This document shows, piece after piece, positions 10,984-22,083 of a stretch of 64,000 nucleotides of DNA (its first letter is position 1; every line of letters starts with the position of its first letter). Under the pieces are notes generated by a model. The model was not told the DNA's origin, did no database searches, and was given only the letters and a program-made list of their open reading frames with translations. The stretch covers positions 67,756,411-67,820,410 of the forward strand of contig CM037777.1 in NCBI GenBank assembly GCA_021229015.1, given 5' to 3'. The position numbers were made by a program, and so were the translations under genes. This DNA is from Solen grandis. Lineage: Eukaryota > Mollusca > Bivalvia > Adapedonta > Solenidae.

Positions 10984-13754
10984 AGCTCGACTATTCAAAG
11001 AATATGAGAGCTATTGTAGTCGCCCTGGCGTTGGCGTCGGCGTTGCAGCTTTTGGTTAAAGCTTTGCATGCAAGTAACTATCAACTTATATCTCAATAAC
11101 CATTTATGGTATTGAATTGAAAGTTTATAAATAAGTTCAGGGGCATCAGACAACCAAGGTAGATAACTCTTGACGGAATTTAATATGAATTATAACCCCT
11201 TTTTTACTTAAAAATTTTGGTTAAAGTTTTGCATGCAATAGAAAATTTGGTTAAAAGTTTTGCGTGCAAGCTACTATCCAGTTTGTATCTCAATAACCAT
11301 TCATGGTATTGACTTGAACGTTTACAAATATGTTTAGGGATATCAGACAACCAAGGTAGATAACTCTTGATGGAATATATTACATATTATGGCCCCTTTT
11401 TAACTTAGGAATTTTGGTTAAAGTTTTGCATGCAAGGTTCTTTCATGCTAATATCTCAGTATCCAGGCATGGGATTGATTTGAAACATCTTTAATATATT
11501 TAGGGGTATCATACTTTCATGGTAGATAGCACTTGATGGAATATGTTACAAATTATGGCCCCTTTTTAACTTAGATATTTTGGTTAAAGTTTTGCATGCA
11601 AGGTACTTTCATTCTAATATCTCAGTATCCAAGCATGCAATAGATTTGAAACATCCTAAATACATTTAGGGGTATCATACTATCAACTGAGATAACCTTT
11701 GATAGAATATATTACAAGTTATGGCCCCTTTTTAGCTCACCTGAGCATGTGTGCTCAGGATGAGCTTTTAGGATCGATGAATGTCCGTCGTCTGTCCGTC
11801 CGTCCATCCGTCGTCCACAATTTGTTCGTTTGCACTCTAGCATCTTCATTTTATGAGCAATTATCTTCAAACTTTAAAACAATGTTTATAACCATAAAAT
11901 CTCGGCCAAGTTCGATTATGGCTGATATCGGAACATTAGGTCAGGAGTTATGCCTCTTTTAAAATTAAAAAAAGGCAGATTTCACATTGTTTGCACTCTA
12001 GCATCTTCATTTCATGAGCAATTATCTTCAAACTTTATATCAATGTTTATAACCTTAAAATCACAGCCAAGTTAGCTTATGGCTGATATCGTACCATTAG
12101 GTCAGGAGTTATGCCCCTTTTAATATTCAAAAAATGCCATATTTCAAGTTGTTTACACTCTAGCATCTTCATCTTTTGAGCAATCATCTTCAAACTTTAT
12201 GACAATGCTTATGACCAAAAGGTCTCGATTAAGTTGGATTATGGCTGAGATTCATCAATTAGGTCAGGAGTTATGCCCCTTTTAATATTCAAAAAATGCC
12301 ATATTTCACTTTGTTTACACTCTAGCATCTTCATCTTTTGAGCAATCATCTTCAAACTTTATGACAATGCTTATGACCATAATGTCTCGATTGAATTTGA
12401 TTATGACTGAGATCAGTTGATTAGGTCAGGAGTTATGCCCCTTTTAATATAAAAAAATGCCATATTTCACGTTGTTTACACTCTAGCATCTTCATCTTTT
12501 GAGCAATCATCTTCAAACTTTATTACAATGTTTATGACCATAAGGTCTCGATTGAGTTCGATTATGGCTGAGATCCGTCAATTAGGTCAGGAGTTATGCC
12601 CCTTTTAATATTCAAAAAATGCCAGAAATCACTTTGTTTACACTCTAGCATCTTCATCTTTTGAGCAATCATCTTCAAACTTTGTGACAATGCTTATGAC
12701 CATAAGGTCTCGATCGAGTTCGATTATGGCTGAGATCCGTCAATTAGGTCAGGAGTTATGCCCCTTTTAATATAAAAAAAAGCCATATTTCACGTTGTTT
12801 ACACTCTAGCATCTTCCTTTTTTTAGCAATCATCTTCAAACTTTATGACATTGTTAATGACCATAATGTCTGGATTGAGTTCAATTGTGGCTGAGATGGG
12901 TCATTTATGTCAGGAGTTATGCCCCTTTTAATACAAAAAATGCAAGATTTCACTTTGTTTATTCTCTACCAACTTCATTTTTTTAACAATCATTTTTAAA
13001 CTTTAAGACAATGTTTATGCCCATAATCTCACAATCGGGTTCAATTATAACTGATATTGACTTGTAAATTTAGGAGTTATGCCCATTTCACCATAAAAAA
13101 AAGCCAGATTTCACTTTTACACTCAAGCATCTTTATTTCTTAAGCAATCATCTTTCTCAGGTGAGCGACCAAGGGCCATCTTGGCCCTCTTGATTAACTT
13201 AGAAATTTTTGTTTAAAGTTTTGCATGCAAGGTACTTTCATGCTTATATCTCAGAGTCCAGGCATGGGATTGATTTGAAACATCTTAAATATGTTTAGGG
13301 GTATCATACTATAAAGGAAGATAACACATGATGGAATATATTTAAAATTATGGCCCCCTTTTAACTTAAATTTTTGCATTCAAACTACTATCCAGCTTAT
13401 ATCTCAGAAATTGCATGTGGAATTGACTTGTTAAGGACTGACTTCAGGGGCATCAGAAAACCAAGGAGGATAACTTTTGGACTGAATTTTATACAAATTA
13501 TGGCCCCTTCTTTAACTTGGATTTTTGGTTTAAGTTTTGCATGCACAGTGTTATTGTGCTTATGTCTCAGTAACTAGGCATGGGATTGATTTTAGACTTC
13601 ATAAAAATATTATGGGGTATCAGACTATTAAGGTATATCATTTTTGACTGTTATTATGTACAGGTTATGTGAAGGGCAAGAATTGAAATAGATTTCATTT
13701 GATTTACCACAAGCATTTTGAATAGTTGAGCGTGCTGTCCTCTGACAGCTCTTG
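10984..13754 (+). mobile_element. Family B hairpin-ended element, copy 2
   Basis: 5' end AGCTCGACTATTCAAAGAAT; 3' end GAATAGTTGAGC, hairpin GCTGTCCTCTGACAGC, then TCTTG. Core monomers match copy 1. Interrupted by a family C element at 11734-13192, after which core monomers resume (TTAACTTAGAAATTTT). It lies in the same orientation only ~70 bp downstream of copy 1. Confidence 0.88.
11734..13192 (+). mobile_element. Family C hairpin-ended element nested in family B copy 2
   Basis: 5' stem-loop AGCTCACCTGAGCA-tgtg-TGCTCAGGATGAGCT; 3' end CTCAGGTGAGC, hairpin AAGGGCCATCTTGGCCCT, then CTTG. Seven clear core monomers have TAGCATCTTC at 11840, 12001, 12163, 12325, 12486, 12648 and 12809, a very regular 161-162-bp period, with decayed ones after. 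Non-coding. Family C shares its 3' end with family A but has a different leader and core. Confidence 0.9.
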
Positions 13755-15553
13755 ATATATGTGTATTATACCTATACACAAACTCTCTCTTTTTTTCTCC
13801 CCCTTTCAATTTTTATCAACTAAATAACTCATAAGTGGGCTAGACACAGGAACTTGTTTTGATGTTGCGTCGAGAAACCAGTGGTAACAGATATCGTTAA
13901 ATTATCGTTGGGTGTTGTTGGCCATGATCTTTTTAGCTCTAAATTTTCGCTCTTTCAAATTCTACAAGTAATTCCCGTCCTCTATTTGAGATATTCTGGA
14001 TCTGAGTCAAGCCATCGTTAAATACAGCTGCAATTATTTGGGAGCTTTTCCCAGCTTTGGGAAGTTTCAGAAATTTCATTCTGTTTTATATCGTCAGAAA
14101 TTTTCGTTCAGACATGATGGCATACGCGGACACATTACCATTATGTTCTAAATATTCCATTTTATATCACTAGCGATTTTTTGTTTTTAGCAGGCAATTA
14201 ATAAAAACACATTTATAACTCTCGAAAGATAAAAGATGTCCACATATAATTATGCATTCATAATTCCAACATTAACACAGATTGGCGATCATCTAGTCAG
14301 CCGAGCAAATCGAAGTGCATAATTGTTCATATACATGATGCGTATTTCATCAAACTTCAAAATATGCGTAGATAAAAGGCATTCGGGAATAATTAAAACA
14401 CTCATTGATGGTTGATTGGTTAAGCTAGCCCTTCACAAACAGCGTGACATTGGCAAACACTGTAAGTTTGCCAGCAGAAGTGTGCCAATTATGCCTGCAG
14501 GTGGGGAGCAGGGGATTAATGGGCACACTCAGGTGACTCAAACACTGAAAACTGGAACACCATACTTGACTCAATCACATTTCACTGTCCCGGCATAAAC
14601 TGTTATTTATTCTATATTGTTCGACCTGGGATGAGTCAAACACTGATGGCTGGAACTCTCGAACTAAATTTCCAGCCCCAGATTAAAATTGCTGTGTATT
14701 TCACACCTATTGGTCGAAACTCCCTACTTATGATGTTTGCTGGGGGACTTATTGCAACCTGTTGTGCAGCGTGTTTTTCACACATTGTGGGATTGGCACA
14801 ATCAGCAGTTCAATAATTAACATCAAAGTGTAATAAGATGATGTTAACGCTGATTATGTTGCAAATTACAAGGAGGAATTTGTTTAATAGATTTAATGGA
14901 ATAATAATTGATTTGTTTTCAGTTATATTTATGGATTATTTTCACTACATATTTCTTTTTTCATCTTTTTTATGCAAAATAAAACGTATGCAGGAAACGT
15001 TACGACTTGCACATAGGCCGATGTATGTGTACATGTACGTGTATGAATTGTATGTCATATGTTTGTGATATGATCTTGACAGCTGCTGTTTTATTGATTT
15101 ATATATGTTTTAAGAAAATAACAAAGATATTTTTTTCATTTAATGTTACCTCTATTATTATTTCACTGACGTTATTTTCAAAATATGATATCTGCTTTAA
15201 TCAATCAATTCTAAAGGACGGCCTAATAATTAATCGATTTTTTAAATACATGTTCATACTGTATGTATATCATCATAGCCACGGTTGGGTCGAACCACCA
15301 ATGACTAGAACAAATTGCTGTTCCCCAAGCCTGTTCAAGTCACGGAAGTTCAACTGTATGCAGTACTTAATAACAGTTATGTATATACAGTACTGAATAC
15401 TGTCCAGAAAAAATCAATTAATCTGTTAAACAGATTTTGTCCACATGTACTGTTTGTTTTGTGAGATTGAAATGATCTTGCTGGATTTCTGCATGGTTTA
15501 TGTATTCAGTACAACTATGCTATGATATAGTTACTTGTGCAGGCAATCAAGAC
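13755..15553. other. Unassigned region, no gene recognised
   Basis: AT-rich, with somewhat GC-richer stretches at 14440-14800 and 15285-15360. Several 60-130-codon plus-strand ORFs occur but show no domain and have hydrophobic, AT-driven composition. Diffuse similarity between GACCTGGGATGAGTCAAACACTGATGGCTGGAACT-type text near 14625 and GGTTGGGTCGAACCACCAATGACTAGAAC near 15285 suggests an old repeat. Confidence 0.4.
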
Positions 15554-15860
15554 AATAATTCACAGGTGAGTGCCTTCAGGGCCATCTTGGCCCTCTTGCT
15601 TTTGTCCAGAAGATAACTCCTATTCTACTTATGCAGTTCATCTGTGGAAAGAATTGATGGGAGGAAGTGTCACGCACAAGGTCTATAATTCTGGCATCAG
15701 TAGTTTTAGAGTTATCCCCTTTTTATCTTTTCACTTTTTTTTTTTTTTTTTTTTTTTTTTTGGGAGATAACTCCTACTCTACTTCTGCTTTTGAAATGAA
15801 ATTTCATCTATGGAAAGAAATTGAGAGGAAGTGACACACACAAGGTCAATAACATTGGCC
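15554..15860 (+). mobile_element. Hairpin-ended element 3' end followed by two interspersed repeat units
   Basis: 15562-15600 holds AGGTGAGTGCC, the hairpin AGGGCCATCTTGGCCCT and CTCTTG, the 3' end used by families A and C, with no matching 5' end nearby. Then come two tandem copies (15600-15725 and 15768-15860) of the repeat seen at 3020, separated by a ~27-nt T tract (about 15736-15762). Confidence 0.75.
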
Positions 15861-17012
15861 TCATTATTGTGCCTCAGTGTGTATGAGGGGGCAGGGGAGA
15901 CATCAGTTTTCTGTAAACACAAACCATTAGTTATATGACTGAAATACTGTTGCAATGATGGAAAATAACAACTGTAAGATAGATGTGTTCCTTTTATTTT
16001 TTTCTTTCAAGAAAAGAATAAGCTGCATAATTCAGTGAAATTGGTTTTATTATGCAAACAAGACCCATTAGTTGACACAACGTGGAACAACATTCTCACA
16101 ACTTACATAAATTTTCTTCATATGAAGTTTTATGAAAAGGGACCCCAGAGATGCAGAAACTGAAATTGGTATAATAATAGCATGTTGGTAACTTATGTTG
16201 CTTTTCAACACTTGGTAGCAAGTTCAATACCTGGTCATTTAAGTGCAAACCAAGGAGTTCTCCAGATACTTTGTTACCTGCCATGATAATGGCATATGCC
16301 ACCAGCTGACACTTTCCAGGTGATATATATATATATATAATTATATACTGGGCAAGAACATTTTTCACAATTAGTTTGTAATGACTAAAGTTTAAACCTA
16401 TGATTTAGATAGGCAAAGCACAAGACTGAACTTAACCACTTAGCATACAGACATGGTGAAAATTATGTTATATACGTTTATTGGAATTACTTTTCGAAAT
16501 TAAAGATTTTCTTTTGCATATTGCACTACGACATAAATGGACCCAGTGCCACACTGATGTACATTTTGGATTTACACAAGCATTCATTCAACTTTTCAAG
16601 CATAAATCTCCAGGATGTATTCCCAGACGGATGTGAGAGAGCACTTTGTGACAGCGCTTTATTCCTCATTACTTTGGTGTCAGACATTAAGTGACTATCA
16701 CAGACAATAACGGGAGATTGGAAGAAGCCCCCAGGGGAAAAGATATGAGAGAATTTGACAGTCAGACATGATCCTCATACAGAAGCTGCATCAAGCCAGG
16801 ATCCAGTAATGACAGCTCAGTGGATGGTGCGACACATCAGGCGCAGTGATGTGGACAAAGATTTGTGTGACATCTGAGCACAGTGTGGTAGATGTATGTA
16901 GGGATATGACAACCTAGTTTAGATATGGCATGGACCTTTTGTTGATCTCTTTCATCTGACCACCCCACTGCAAGCCTTTGATGTTCTACCATCATGTTGA
17001 ATGTCAGTTTTA
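15861..17012. other. Unassigned region, possible decayed exons
   Basis: 15866-15950 resembles 24435-24530 (CTCAGTGTGT, GGACATCA, TTTTCT blocks), so it is an interspersed repeat. An (AT)n tract lies at 16326-16340. A 90-codon minus-strand ORF (16096-16368) has protein-like composition in its middle (GELLGLHLNDQVLNLLPSVE) and a GCAG/GTAAC donor-like site, but no domain is recognised and I do not call it. 16540-16930 is GC-richer, without a long ORF. Confidence 0.4.
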
Positions 17013-17129
17013 AGCTCACTTGAGCACGTNNNNNNNNNNNNNNNNNNNNNNNNNNNNNNNNNNNNNNNNNNNNNNNNNNNNNNNNNNNNNNNNNNNNNNN
17101 NNNNNNNNNNNNNNNNNNNNNNNNNNNNN
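17013..17129. other. Family A-like 5' end running into a 100-N assembly gap
   Basis: AGCTCACTTGAGCACGT (17013-17029) is the first half of a family A/C 5' stem-loop. It stops at a run of exactly 100 N (17030-17129), the usual placeholder for a gap of unknown size. The element body is therefore missing from the assembly. Confidence 0.9.
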
Positions 17130-17231
17130 AATCTCACAGAAACAGGAACAAGGATAATTAGTTCAACAAGTCATCTGTAGTAAATGTGTTATATAAAACA
17201 AAACATCGTATCAAATGATCAATGTCTATTT

Positions 17232-17704
17232 GGTGTCACACCACTACTTTTTGTCCCTTTATAATCTATAGTAACTTGGCCGACTTTCGAGGCCTGTTCC
17301 TACTCTCCAAATGTTCGTTGGAATATTTCTGGTCTAGTTTCATGTAGACCATTCTTAAATCAACAGATTTAGGCACACAAAAAAATATATCATTAAGGAA
17401 TTGGCGTTTCACAAATTTCACATTTCCCGGCTACCTCTCAACATTTCCAAAACAAACATGACCTCTGAGCCGCATTACCTCTGCAGCTCTCCCAACATCC
17501 TGTAGGAAAGTAATCCCTTAATACAACTATTAAATGCAAGTTGTTGGTCAAAAATACATGTATCTCACCACACAGGCTAAATGTGTTGCAGTTATTCAGT
17601 GTTTTCTGGGGAAAATATGACTTTGATGTCCACCCTTTCATTTTTCATTAGGTACTACTTCAGCACCCTACGACCCGGAAGTACTTTGATAGTGGTGTGA
17701 CACC
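17232..17704. mobile_element. TIR element (MITE-like), left direct copy, 473 bp
   Basis: Begins GGTGTCACACCACTA and ends TAGTGGTGTGACACC, a perfect 15-bp inverted repeat whose outer 11 bases are themselves palindromic. It is about 98-99% identical to 20579-21049 and lies in the same orientation. Flanks: ...CTATTT before and TATATAAA after. The 67-codon minus-strand ORF is present in both copies but shows no domain. The superfamily is not identified. Confidence 0.92.
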
Positions 17705-18443
17705 TATATAAAACATGAATAAATATACATGAAAATTATGCCCAAAATAACTTATTTATTATATTTGCAACAAAATAAAACCCTGATCAGATTTCTCAGT
17801 CAAGACTAAGGTCACATTCAACTGTTTTAGAGAGTGGCAGATTGTACACTGTATTTGGTCATTTTAAATGCATTCTAATCATGCAGGGGTATACTTTCAA
17901 AATCAGTCATATTTTAATTAATAACCAATGGATTTTGATGAAATAAAGTGTACTCTGTTTCAAACATCATATTTTATCATTTAAACCCCATTATTGGTCA
18001 CCTGATTGAAGGGAAATACCCAACAAATTAGAAAAGCAGAGAAAAATGGATTTTTTAGGGCTAAAATAAGAAAATAATACTATTTCATTATTTCTCTTTT
18101 TTTTCTATTTTTTTTTATTTGAAAGTGGGCCAAAATCAATCCCAGACATGTTACTGCATCAGGACATAGACAGGGGTTACCTAGGTAGCTGTACTTAAGC
18201 AACATCAAAGGACCTGTGTATAGGTCTAGGTGCACGTCTAGCCGGGGCTGGGGAGGATGTCTCCCCTACCCCTCAAGGGCCCCCCCCCCCCAGGGGTCAG
18301 CTACTGGTTGGGCAGCATTAAATCAGTAGGTGTGGCTACTGTCTGGACCTTGACCTTATATAGGGGGTGGTACTGAGTTAACCCAAATCATATCTGAATG
18401 CACCAGAGAAGACTGACTGCCAATTTCTACAATTTCTACAACT
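17705..18443. other. Non-coding interval between left TIR element and transposase-like gene
   Basis: AT-rich to about 18150, with a T tract near 18095-18120. It then turns GC-richer, with a C run at 18279-18290 and a TATA-like TTATATA at 18356-18362, about 85 bases before the ATG at 18444. The TATA call is weak. Confidence 0.4.
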
Positions 18444-19884
18444 ATGGTCCTAGGCGAGAGGAAACGCAAAGCTGCTGGGATTTTCTTCCAGAAGAACAAC
18501 CAACTGAGCCCATTTAAGAAGAAATTACCTTCTGAGGCAGGATTTGAAGAAGACGCCTACAGCACAGCATCTACAGGCCACCACCCAGACGATGAAGAAG
18601 ACCACCATCCATACAGGCTACGACGTAATCTGCAAATGGAAGATAACTTCATTTCAGGAAACCGCGTCATACACCTTCCGCGGCTCCTCTCCATGATGAA
18701 AGCAGTTTACAGCGACCATGAAGACACAGGCTGCAGACAACTAGAAGTGGACCTGTACCAGGAGCAGAAGTATGGACTGGGAAGCAAGTTCATTTTCAAG
18801 TGCAAATCTTGCACTTAAAGGTTTGACCGTCACCTGCCCTGGTGGACATGCCGGATGCACAGCCAACCTAGCCTACTTCACCCCCCACTCAGAAAGGAGA
18901 ATGGCCTATGAGCTTGCTGAAGACCTGTTCATGGAAGGGTACTTTGTCCGAACCCTGACGACTGACGGCGACACCAAATCTTACCTTGGGATGCAGGACT
19001 TCTACCAGAAGCTAGACGCAGCCTGGGAAGTTTCAAGGCAGGCAGATCCAAATCATCTGGCGGTGACGCAAGAGAGAAAAATGAGATCTGCAGAATTTAG
19101 CAAAGGAATGTTCCCGCAGACCACTAAACTTGGGCGAAAGAAGGCACAGGCAGCTCTGTCACGTGACGTCAAGGCCAGATGCAAGGCTGTTATAGAAGAG
19201 ATGGCAAGATTGGGAGGCGGAGATATTACGAAATTTATATCGCGCTTACCTGACATCCAGCGGGCCACCATTGAATGCTATGCCGAGAACTGCAGCTTCT
19301 GTCATCAATCAGCCCGGGTCTGCTCCGGTGAAGGTCACAACTCCTGGTGGTACAAGTCCATGATCCTGGGACCAAATGACATCAGGCACCTGAAGATGAA
19401 CGAAAATGACAAGTCACTGCTTGCTATGATACTAAAAATGAGATTGAGTGAAGAGGCGGTCTACAAGGTGTCATCTAGAACATCAACACAGCTGTGCGAG
19501 GCCTTCAACCGAGCAACTTTAGCCACCATGCCGAAGTCCCAGAACTACCCCAGGTCATTTGAGGCTCGGCTAGCTCTTCAAACCCTGAGAGCGAACAACT
19601 CAGTTTACTCAGCAGTGAGGATGAAGGTGGGCCGCCTCACAAGGACTTGTCTATCTGCAGCTTCAAGAAAGCGCCTTCTTCACATATCAAGGAAGGCAAG
19701 CTACCACAAGTCGTACAAGACAACGAGAAGGTATAAAGCAAAGCGAAGAGCTCAAAGGGCCCAGATGGAGTTCGAACATCGGCGGACTCAAGAAACCCAC
19801 CACCAGGAGGAGCCTGATTATGTAAAGGGACTGCTTGACAGCAATCTGCACTCCTACGCCTCAACTTCTGCAACAAACCAGTAG
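18444..19884 (+). pseudogene. Mutator-like (MULE) transposase-related gene, frameshifted and probably internally deleted
   Basis: Two overlapping ORFs: 18444-18818 (124 codons, ATG) and 18772-19884 (370 codons, +1 frame relative to the first). The first has a basic N-terminus, then GNRVIHLPRLLSMM and a zinc-ligand-like CKSC at its end. The second has CPGGHAGCTANL, then LTTDGDTKSYLG (a DGD motif, likely catalytic Asp), a Cys/His-rich segment ENCSFCHQSARVC, SSRTSTQLCEAFNRATLA (likely catalytic Glu region), MPKSQNYPRSFEARLA and a very basic tail. This order matches Mutator-like transposase-domain proteins that are abundant in molluscs. In relatives I recall, roughly 100-200 residues including the first catalytic Asp lie between the CKSC and GCTAN blocks; here they almost abut, so I infer an internal deletion plus frame change near 18800. 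The GC content is clearly higher than the flanks. It is flanked by direct TIR elements at 17232 and 20579. It could instead be a mis-assembled or spliced gene. Confidence 0.75.
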
Positions 19885-20578
19885 CAGCAGCCTGCCCTAC
19901 AGAACAGAGCACAGCAGAAAAAAAACAAAACAAAAAAACATAAAGAAAAAAAAAGCTCTGTCTGGTGCATAGCAGCACCACTGATGAGGTCTGATGCTGA
20001 CCGAAACAGTGCTATATAAAAGAAAAATATAAACTCATGTATCAATATCTGTTTGGAAAATTCAGGGGGGGGGGGGAACAGGGTTCAAAATCAAAATTAA
20101 AGATAATTAAAGAAGATATTTATACGTGAGTATCAACACCAAGTAACCAACATAAAAACATAACCCCTACTTCATTTTTAAACAATTACCCTCTAAAATC
20201 ACTCCCAGCCGAGGTGCACAAGGCACTTAGGCTCACGCCCACCACTCCCGTTTATGTGACTGGAACACACCCCCAGCTCAAAACAACGCTATACCAGATA
20301 GGCAATATCAGAATAACATGTGGTCTGACTGCAGACGATGTATATTTCAAACTGGAAGCTACCCGCATCATGCTCGGTAAAAAGAATATTAAGGAAATCT
20401 AAAATTAGCCCAAATATTAAAATATTAATAATTTTAAAAAAAATAAACATACCTATTTTTTTAAACATATTATCCATTTTCCATGTATTCAATGTACATG
20501 TTGTCCAAATTTGATGTCAATTCATTGAAAAATGGCTCTGTAATTCAATTTCTTCTACTTTCATTTTCTATTCATATA
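19885..20578. other. 3' flank of the transposase-like gene, no gene
   Basis: A-rich run at 19918-19955, then a G run (20066-20077) and AT-rich sequence. No second coding exon is recognised. A weak 62-codon ORF at 20214 has no domain. Confidence 0.45.
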
Positions 20579-21049
20579 GGTGTCACACCACTACTTTTTG
20601 TCCCTATATAATCTATAGTAACTTGGCCGACTTTCGAGGCCTGTTCCTACTTTCCAAATGTTCGTTGGAATATTTCTGGTCTAGTTTCATGTAGACCATT
20701 CTTAAATCAACAGATTTAGGCACAAAAAAATATATCATTAAGGAATTGGCGTTTCACAAATTTCACATTTCCCGGCTACCTGTCAAAATTTCCAAAACAA
20801 ACATGACCTCTGAGCCGCATTACCTCTGCAGCTCTCCCAACATCCTGTAGGAAAGTAATCCCTTAATACAACTATTAAATGCAAGTTGTTGGTCAAAAAT
20901 ACATGTATCTCACCACACAGGCTAAATGTGTTGCAGTTATTCAGTGTTTTCTGGGGAAAATATGACTTTGATGTCCACCCTTTCATTTTTCATTAGGTAC
21001 TACTTCAGCACCCTACGACCCGGAAGTACTTTGATAGTGGTGTGACACC
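20579..21049. mobile_element. TIR element (MITE-like), right direct copy, 471 bp
   Basis: Same 15-bp termini and the same orientation as 17232-17704, differing at about half a dozen positions, including one short indel. Flanks: ...TTCATATA before and ATTTAAAG after. Compare with the left copy: the outer flanks share ATTT and the inner flanks share TATA. Confidence 0.92.
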
Positions 21050-21959
21050 ATTTAAAGCCTCACATAAAAATTTGTGTAAGATCTCAACTTCTCTCTCTCT
21101 CTCTCTAATCTTACGTATTGGTTATCTTTATCACTAAATATTGATTTTTCATAAATAATGAAAAGTATATAATTAAGATGATATTTTTTAAATGTTTGCT
21201 TTGTCAATTTTGTTTATAGATACATGAAAATTAATACTATATATATATCAAATGTATAGCTTACATACAAAACTGTACAGGATATTTTCACTACAAGTAT
21301 ATAATTGACTCTATACAAACACAGACAAATTAGGAGATATATCATACTTAATTTATAAAAGAAAAACATTTATATATTATTACCAGTACACTGTTCGCTA
21401 GATTTAACTAAATTTTGTTGAATAGCTAGAGGAGTAAAACAATTTATAAACAATAATCATTATCTACACGCACGTATTGATTCACGCCATAAATGTTATC
21501 TATGCAGTTGGCATTCACACACTGCACTCTCTACTATCGGTAGGTATCGATTAACAATCAAATACAAATGCCATTTTGAACGTGCAAACTATGAATTAGC
21601 CAAACTGGATTTACACGTTTTACGTATCTATTGGACACTTATCTATGTATATGCAAACACTTAAAGTTTGAAGGTAAGACGTTACTCCGTTTGTCAACCT
21701 TTTCGGAAGGAAATACAATTTAAAACAATGTATATAAGGTTTAAGAATATCCGAGTTTTCTTCTATTACTTACATACAATTCAAACATATATGCATATAT
21801 TATTATCTCATGAAGAAATATATGAAATAATCCAATATAGAATGTACTTTTTCATGTCATTTCAAATAATAATTTCATTATAACAAATTCTCTTCACTAC
21901 CACGCTCACGTCTACAGTATCAATCAACCATTAACGTGATAAATGTTTACTTCCTTCAT
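21050..21959. other. AT-rich spacer
   Basis: Contains a (CT)n tract at about 21090-21107 and otherwise AT-rich DNA. No coding or repeat structure is recognised. Confidence 0.5.
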
Positions 21960-21990
21960 CTCGTGTTAAATATATCCCAAACACCGTATC

Positions 21991-22022
<32 letters not shown>

Positions 22023-22083
22023 ACTCTTTCAGTGGGGCGGGGGAGATGGGGAGATAGGGTGTTCGGGATATATTTAACACGAG
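21960..22083. repeat. Inverted repeat with 36-bp arms around C-run and (CA)n
   Basis: Left arm 21960-21995 (CTCGTGTTAAATATATCCC...) and right arm 22048-22083 (...GGGATATATTTAACACGAG) are 34/36 complementary. The loop holds a ~17-nt C run, (CA)n and a G-rich stretch. It directly abuts the first recognisable reverse-transcriptase codons at about 22090, so it may mark a rearranged 5' junction of that retrotransposon. Confidence 0.9.

Noticed and set aside
12001..13100. Direct repeats of ~162 bp considered as a CRISPR-like array
   Set aside because: The whole unit repeats, with no short repeat/unique spacer pattern; it lies inside a eukaryotic hairpin-ended element.
14838..15396. Two overlapping hydrophobic ORFs (76 and 129 codons)
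   Set aside because: AT-rich sequence naturally gives Ile/Phe/Tyr-rich open frames; no start context, domain or homologous copy.
16096..16368. 90-codon minus-strand ORF with exon-like middle part
   Set aside because: Protein-like composition but no recognised domain, an (AT)n run at its start, and no supporting exon nearby. Listed only as a possible exon in the region entry.
17030..17129. Run of 100 N
   Set aside because: A scaffold gap, not biology. The ORF reported across it is meaningless.
17438..17641. 67-codon minus-strand ORF in both TIR elements (17438-17641, 20783-20986)
   Set aside because: Conserved only because the two elements are ~98-99% identical; no domain, too short for a transposase.
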